Of a stretch of 64,000 bases of DNA, positions 60,930-64,000 are shown in pieces. The stretch comes from Ruegeria sp. A3M17 (GTDB taxonomy: Bacteria; Pseudomonadota; Alphaproteobacteria; Rhodobacterales; Rhodobacteraceae): positions 1 through 64,000 of the forward strand of contig NZ_QOCF01000040.1 of the NCBI RefSeq assembly GCF_003318255.1. The letters are read 5' to 3'. The notes under the pieces were generated by a model. The model did not search any database, had not been told where the DNA came from, and saw only the letters and a program-made list of their open reading frames with translations. The position numbers and the translations under genes were made by a program. The first letter of the stretch is position 1. Each line of letters begins with the position of its first letter.

Positions 60930-61523
60930 ATGCGAACAGGGCATATGCAAAAGACAGTTCAAAAGAGAACCCTTAAAACGCGCGCCCGACTAATCGAGGC
61001 CGCAGAGGACGTTATCGAGAGAAACGGCTATCAGGCTTTGCGGGTGGAAGACGTGGTTCAGGCCGCCGGGGTCGCAAAGGGAACCTTTTTTGCGCATTTC
61101 CGGGACAAGGACGCTCTAATGGAAATGTTGATTGGTGAGAGGCTGGTTGCCTGTTTCGATCAGGTCGAACAGGGCTCCGCCCCACACACGGCCCCCGAAA
61201 TCGCCGATGCCCTGCAACCGATCCACGCCTTCATGACGTCCGAGCGCTATGTGTTTGATCTGATCATTCGGTACTCAGGCGCTACGGCAATCACCGAGAT
61301 CGGGCCCATAGCACGCTGCTTCGAGCGCTATGTCCATCTTGTTGCTGGCTGGTTGGAAACCGCGAAGGTTCGCAAAGACATTTCCCCCGATTTGTTGGCC
61401 GAGGGGGTTCAGGCCTTTGCTATTCAGTCCATGTCGCTGAAGTTCTGCGCGCTGCATGAGGCAGAGAGCTTTTCAGATAGGTTAGAAATCTATCTGGACG
61501 CGTGGTTAACCCCGGCAGCCTGA
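60930..61523 (+). CDS. TetR/AcrR-family transcriptional regulator
   Basis: This 197-residue protein has the TetR helix-turn-helix at the N-terminus (RARLIEAAEDVIERNGYQALRVEDVVQAAGVAKGTFFAHFRDKDAL, in parts, about 18-63) and a helical ligand-binding domain. ATG 60930 or ATG 60945 may be the start; neither has a strong ribosome-binding site because the third operator copy ends six bases before 60930. It should repress itself and the oxidoreductase at 60842. The inducer is unknown, likely an electrophilic or quinone-like compound. Confidence 0.9.
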   Translation: MRTGHMQKTVQKRTLKTRARLIEAAEDVIERNGYQALRVEDVVQAAGVAKGTFFAHFRDKDALMEMLIGERLVACFDQVEQGSAPHTAPEIADALQPIHAFMTSERYVFDLIIRYSGATAITEIGPIARCFERYVHLVAGWLETAKVRKDISPDLLAEGVQAFAIQSMSLKFCALHEAESFSDRLEIYLDAWLTPAA

Positions 61524-61543
61524 CGGGTGCCGGGGTTGTTTTA
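61508..61543 (+). terminator. rho-independent terminator overlapping the tetR stop
   Basis: A perfect ten-base stem AACCCCGGCA / TGCCGGGGTT (61508-61517, 61528-61537) is followed by GTTTTAT. The stop codon TGA of the regulator lies in its loop. lpdA ends immediately beyond on the opposite strand. Confidence 0.8.
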
Positions 61544-62932
61544 TCAGCTGTGGATTGGTCCGTCGCCACATGCCAACGCAGCCTCACGCACGGCTTCCGA
61601 ATACGTTGGGTGGGCGTGGCAAGTCAGGGCCAGATCCTCGGCCGAGGCGCCGAACTCCATCGCGACACAGACTTCGTGGATCAGGTCGCCAGCGCCCGGG
61701 CCGATTATGTGGCAGCCCAGAATGCGGTCGGTTTCCTTGTCAGCTAGGATTTTGACAAACCCATCGGTCATCAAGTTCGCCTTGGCGCGGCCGTTGCCCA
61801 TGAACATGAACTTGCCGACCTTATAGACGCGGCCCTGTTCTTTCAGCGTCTCTTCGGTTTCTCCCACATTGGCAACCTCGGGCCATGTGTAGATCACACC
61901 CGGGATGACGCCGTAGTTCACGTGCCCATGCTTGCCCGCAACCTGCTCGGCTGCAGCCATACCTTCGTCTTCGGCCTTATGCGCCAGCATGGGGCCTTCG
62001 GTCACGTCACCGATGGCGTAAATGCCCGGCACGTTTGTCTGCCAATCGGCCCCCACTTTGATCTGACCACGCGGTGTAATTTCAACACCTAACGCTTCCA
62101 GACCCAAACCATCCGAGTACGGTTTGCGTCCAGTGGCGACCAGTACTGTATCAGCCTCGATCACATGTTCGCTGTCATCCTTGCGCAGTTTGTAGGTCAC
62201 TTTGGCCTTGGTTTTGGTGGCTTCGGTCTTTTGAACCGCCGCACCCATGACAAATTTAAGGCCTTGTTTCTTGAGGATGCGCTGGAAGGTTTTCTGAACT
62301 TCGGGGTCCATGCCGGGGGTGATCGCGTCGAGGAATTCGACCACTGTCACCTCAGCTCCCAGGCGCTGATAGACCGAGCCCAGTTCCAGCCCGATCACAC
62401 CCGCGCCGATGACCACCATCTTCCTTGGAACCTTGTTCAGCGACAGAGCGCCGGTCGAAGTCACCACAACCTTTTCGTCAACGTCGACGCCGGGCAGCGA
62501 GGACGGTTCGGACCCGGATGCGATAATGATGTTCTTGGCGGTGTGAACCTCGTCACCCACTTTGACCTGACCCGCGGCAGGGATCGAGCCCCAGCCTTTC
62601 AACCAGTCAATCTTGTTCTTTTTGAACAGAAACTCGATGCCTTTGGTGTTGCCGTCGATCGTTTCCTGCTTGTAGCCCTGCATCTGTTTCCAGTCGACCG
62701 AGGGGCTTTTGCCCTTCAGGCCCATCTTAGCAAAGTTGTGCTCGGCCTCGTGCAGCTGATGGCTGGCATGCAACAGTGCCTTGGATGGGATGCAGCCCAC
62801 GTTCAGGCACGTGCCGCCCAGAGTTTCACGCCCTTCGACGCAGGCAGTCTTCAGACCCAGCTGAGCGCAGCGGATGGCGCAAACATAGCCGCCGGGGCCT
62901 GATCCGATTACGATAACGTCATAATTTGCCAT
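61544..62932 (-). CDS. lpdA: dihydrolipoyl dehydrogenase (E3)
   Basis: This 462-residue flavoprotein reoxidises lipoyl groups of 2-oxoacid dehydrogenases. It has FAD motif [22 protein letters not shown], redox disulfide [20 protein letters not shown] (C about 41, 46), NAD motif [24 protein letters not shown] (in parts) and C-terminal [15 protein letters not shown] with the catalytic His. The sucB end and two small genes precede it on the same strand, the usual 2-oxoglutarate dehydrogenase cluster of the group. Confidence 0.97.
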   Translation of the reverse strand: MANYDVIVIGSGPGGYVCAIRCAQLGLKTACVEGRETLGGTCLNVGCIPSKALLHASHQLHEAEHNFAKMGLKGKSPSVDWKQMQGYKQETIDGNTKGIEFLFKKNKIDWLKGWGSIPAAGQVKVGDEVHTAKNIIIASGSEPSSLPGVDVDEKVVVTSTGALSLNKVPRKMVVIGAGVIGLELGSVYQRLGAEVTVVEFLDAITPGMDPEVQKTFQRILKKQGLKFVMGAAVQKTEATKTKAKVTYKLRKDDSEHVIEADTVLVATGRKPYSDGLGLEALGVEITPRGQIKVGADWQTNVPGIYAIGDVTEGPMLAHKAEDEGMAAAEQVAGKHGHVNYGVIPGVIYTWPEVANVGETEETLKEQGRVYKVGKFMFMGNGRAKANLMTDGFVKILADKETDRILGCHIIGPGAGDLIHEVCVAMEFGASAEDLALTCHAHPTYSEAVREAALACGDGPIHS

Positions 62933-63021
62933 GTGTCAGGTCCTTATCGATTACGGGGATGGCGACATTTGTATGCGCGCCAGGGCGTTTCCCCATTACT
63001 TTATCCACGCCAGCGACTGAA

Positions 63022-63411
63022 TCAAAAGACAGCCGCCAGCAACATTACAGTGTTGGCCAACAAGCCAACGATCCAAATCACGGTTCGCCAAGGCGTCCAG
63101 CCCAATGCGTAGGCGGGGACGTAGAGGATGCGGGCGATCAAATAGATCCAGCTACACGCAGCTGTGAAACCGTTCGATTGGCCCGAAACCGTCACGACAA
63201 GCGCCGCACTTGCGAACAGAACCAACCCTTCGGTGTGGTTGCTGAGGGCGCGGTGCAGACGCCCCGAAACCCCCGGTTTGTCAAAAGGGATATCTCGCGG
63301 GCCAACCGCAAGGCCAAGGTCAATCCTACCGTGTCCTGCAGCCAGATAGACCACGAATTGCGCGACCCACAGTAATGCGGCAAGGGTCAGGACGGTTAGT
63401 TCCGGGGTCAT
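63022..63411 (-). CDS. MAPEG family membrane protein
   Basis: This 129-residue protein has four TM helices and the MAPEG pattern: VLTLAALLWVAQFVVYLAAG, VSGRLHRALSNHTEGLVLFASAALVV (in parts, with RA..N..E) and YLIARILYVPAYALGW. Members act on glutathione or lipid hydroperoxides, or have unknown roles. It lies between the small ABM-like gene and lpdA, 89 bases upstream of lpdA. Confidence 0.88.
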   Translation of the reverse strand: MTPELTVLTLAALLWVAQFVVYLAAGHGRIDLGLAVGPRDIPFDKPGVSGRLHRALSNHTEGLVLFASAALVVTVSGQSNGFTAACSWIYLIARILYVPAYALGWTPWRTVIWIVGLLANTVMLLAAVF

Positions 63412-63495
63412 CCAGTGGTTCCCTTTGCGCGGTCGAAAGTCATCGCGTTACCCGTTTGCTCCGCTCCCCCAATGGGGAGGCGCAGCCTCATGCTT

Positions 63496-63765
63496 TCAGA
63501 CAGGGTCCAGAACCTTGGTCTGGATATGTGCCACGCCACCACGTTCGTGGTGCATGGCCAGCTCTTCGGATTCGATGAAGCTCTGGGCTCGGTCGAGATC
63601 GGTGATCTCGAACAACGCGACCGCGTGGTCCTTTCGATCAGGATCTTTCCAGATGTGGAGGTCGCGGATGCCCGCGGCCTCCCTCATCGGTTTGTCTTCT
63701 TCAAACACCTTCAGCCAGACATCAAAGTCGGCCACGTCAGCTTGCCAGAGTACATGTGTTGCCAT
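63496..63765 (-). CDS. small conserved protein between sucB and lpdA
   Basis: This 89-residue protein has strands and helices in the order of an antibiotic-biosynthesis-monooxygenase-like (dimeric ferredoxin-like) fold: THVLWQADVADFDVWLKVFEEDKPMREAAGI (in parts), IRDLHIWKDPDRKDHAVALFEI and AQSFIESEELAMHHERGGV. No catalytic residue is recognisable. Its ATG overlaps nothing; it begins two bases after the sucB stop on the same strand. Fold by pattern only; function unknown. Confidence 0.72.
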   Translation of the reverse strand: MATHVLWQADVADFDVWLKVFEEDKPMREAAGIRDLHIWKDPDRKDHAVALFEITDLDRAQSFIESEELAMHHERGGVAHIQTKVLDPV

Positions 63766-63767
63766 GA

Positions 63768-64000
63768 TTACAGATCCATCAGCAGACGGCGCGGATCTTC
63801 TAGCGCCTCTTTCACACGTACAAGGAACGTCACCGCGCCCTTGCCGTCAACAATCCGGTGGTCATAGGACAGTGCCAGATACATCATCGGGCGGATCTTG
63901 ATCTCACCATTGATGACCATTGGACGGTCCTGGATCTTGTGCATGCCAAGGATACCCGACTGCGGCGGGTTCAGGATCGGTGACGACATCAGCGAGCCAT
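63768..64000 (-). CDS. sucB: dihydrolipoyllysine succinyltransferase (E2), C-terminal end
   Basis: The 3' end of an E2 gene runs off the window edge. The visible 77 residues contain [41 protein letters not shown] (in part) with the catalytic His-Asp of the HRxxDG motif, and the terminal [13 protein letters not shown]. This tail is typical of the 2-oxoglutarate dehydrogenase E2 rather than the pyruvate form. lpdA for its E3 follows two genes downstream. Confidence 0.93.
   Translation of the reverse strand, partial: GSLMSSPILNPPQSGILGMHKIQDRPMVINGEIKIRPMMYLALSYDHRIVDGKGAVTFLVRVKEALEDPRRLLMDL

Noticed and set aside
1..64000. tRNA, rRNA, CRISPR array, insertion sequence or prophage
   Set aside because: I looked in every gap for cloverleaf, regularly spaced repeats, transposase or integrase frames and saw none; gaps are all below 300 bases.

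Overview
The window is chromosomal DNA from an alphaproteobacterium, almost certainly a marine Rhodobacterales (Roseobacter-group) species. I infer this from the G+C-rich coding, the family content (COQ9, TIGR02302/DUF4175, DUF2189, an EtfQO, polyhydroxybutyrate genes, an acyl-CoA dehydrogenase of the DmdC-like type) and familiar local gene orders: pyrB-pyrC-plsY, argH-lipoprotein-lysA-TIGR02302, ftsE-ftsX-plsC and sucB-...-lpdA. I cannot name the species. Coding density is very high, no gap exceeds 300 bases, and I see no tRNA, rRNA, CRISPR array, insertion sequence or prophage.

Layout. 1-5.6 kb: a truncated CAP-domain gene, rpsU, a COQ9 gene, two MDR quinone oxidoreductases around a DUF2189 membrane protein, and a YHS protein. 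5.7-9.7 kb: a tightly overlapping minus-strand operon pyrB - two small membrane proteins - pseudo-dihydroorotase - plsY - small protein. 9.8-13.0 kb: a cysteine-repeat secreted protein, divergent from a DNA-glycosylase / phosphoesterase / LysE / moaB run. 13.1-18 kb: an RND efflux pair. 18-24 kb: NUDIX, a DsbD-alpha-like protein, YqgE, a Sua5-type enzyme, an acyl-CoA dehydrogenase and an MBL hydrolase. 24.2-27.5 kb: a membrane glycerophosphodiesterase, a phospholipase-A2-like secreted protein, a 44-residue cytochrome oxidase subunit IV and a lipoprotein. 27.5-32.9 kb: azlCD, fdhD, an N-terminally short AEC transporter, and mobA-mobB-moeA. 32.9-37.3 kb: greA, a VOC protein divergent from soxR, and EtfQO. 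37.4-44.3 kb: a TPR protein, ispE, a polyprenyl synthase, a methyltransferase, yddG-LysR and a 36-residue ORF. 44.3-50.7 kb: phaB, phaA, an EAL protein, a fatty-acid hydroxylase/sterol desaturase, small proteins, a frameshifted secreted protein and a TlpA thioredoxin. 50.7-60.2 kb: argH, two tiny lipoproteins, lysA, TIGR02302, a zinc-ribbon protein, ftsE-ftsX-plsC and a PPOX flavoprotein. 60.2-64 kb: a flavodoxin-fold oxidoreductase divergent from a TetR regulator, then lpdA, a MAPEG protein, a small protein and the end of sucB.

How genes work together. moaB, mobA, mobB, moeA and fdhD supply and sulfurate the molybdenum cofactor, pointing to a formate dehydrogenase elsewhere. COQ9, the polyprenyl synthase, EtfQO and the quinone oxidoreductases belong to ubiquinone metabolism. 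plsY, plsC, the glycerophosphodiesterase and the PLA2-like protein bear on phospholipid synthesis and turnover. Clear cis-regulatory logic is visible twice: a SoxR-type 19-bp-spacer promoter in front of the VOC gene, and three copies of a 12-base palindrome between the TetR regulator and its divergent oxidoreductase.

I found no dramatic new multi-gene system. The most unusual items are a possible -1 frameshift (A AAA AAC directly before a stop) at 49.7-50.1 kb, a secreted protein with six C-x5-C-x5-C-x5-C repeats, a family-4-like uracil-DNA glycosylase lacking three of the four iron-sulfur cysteines, and the SoxR target promoter.
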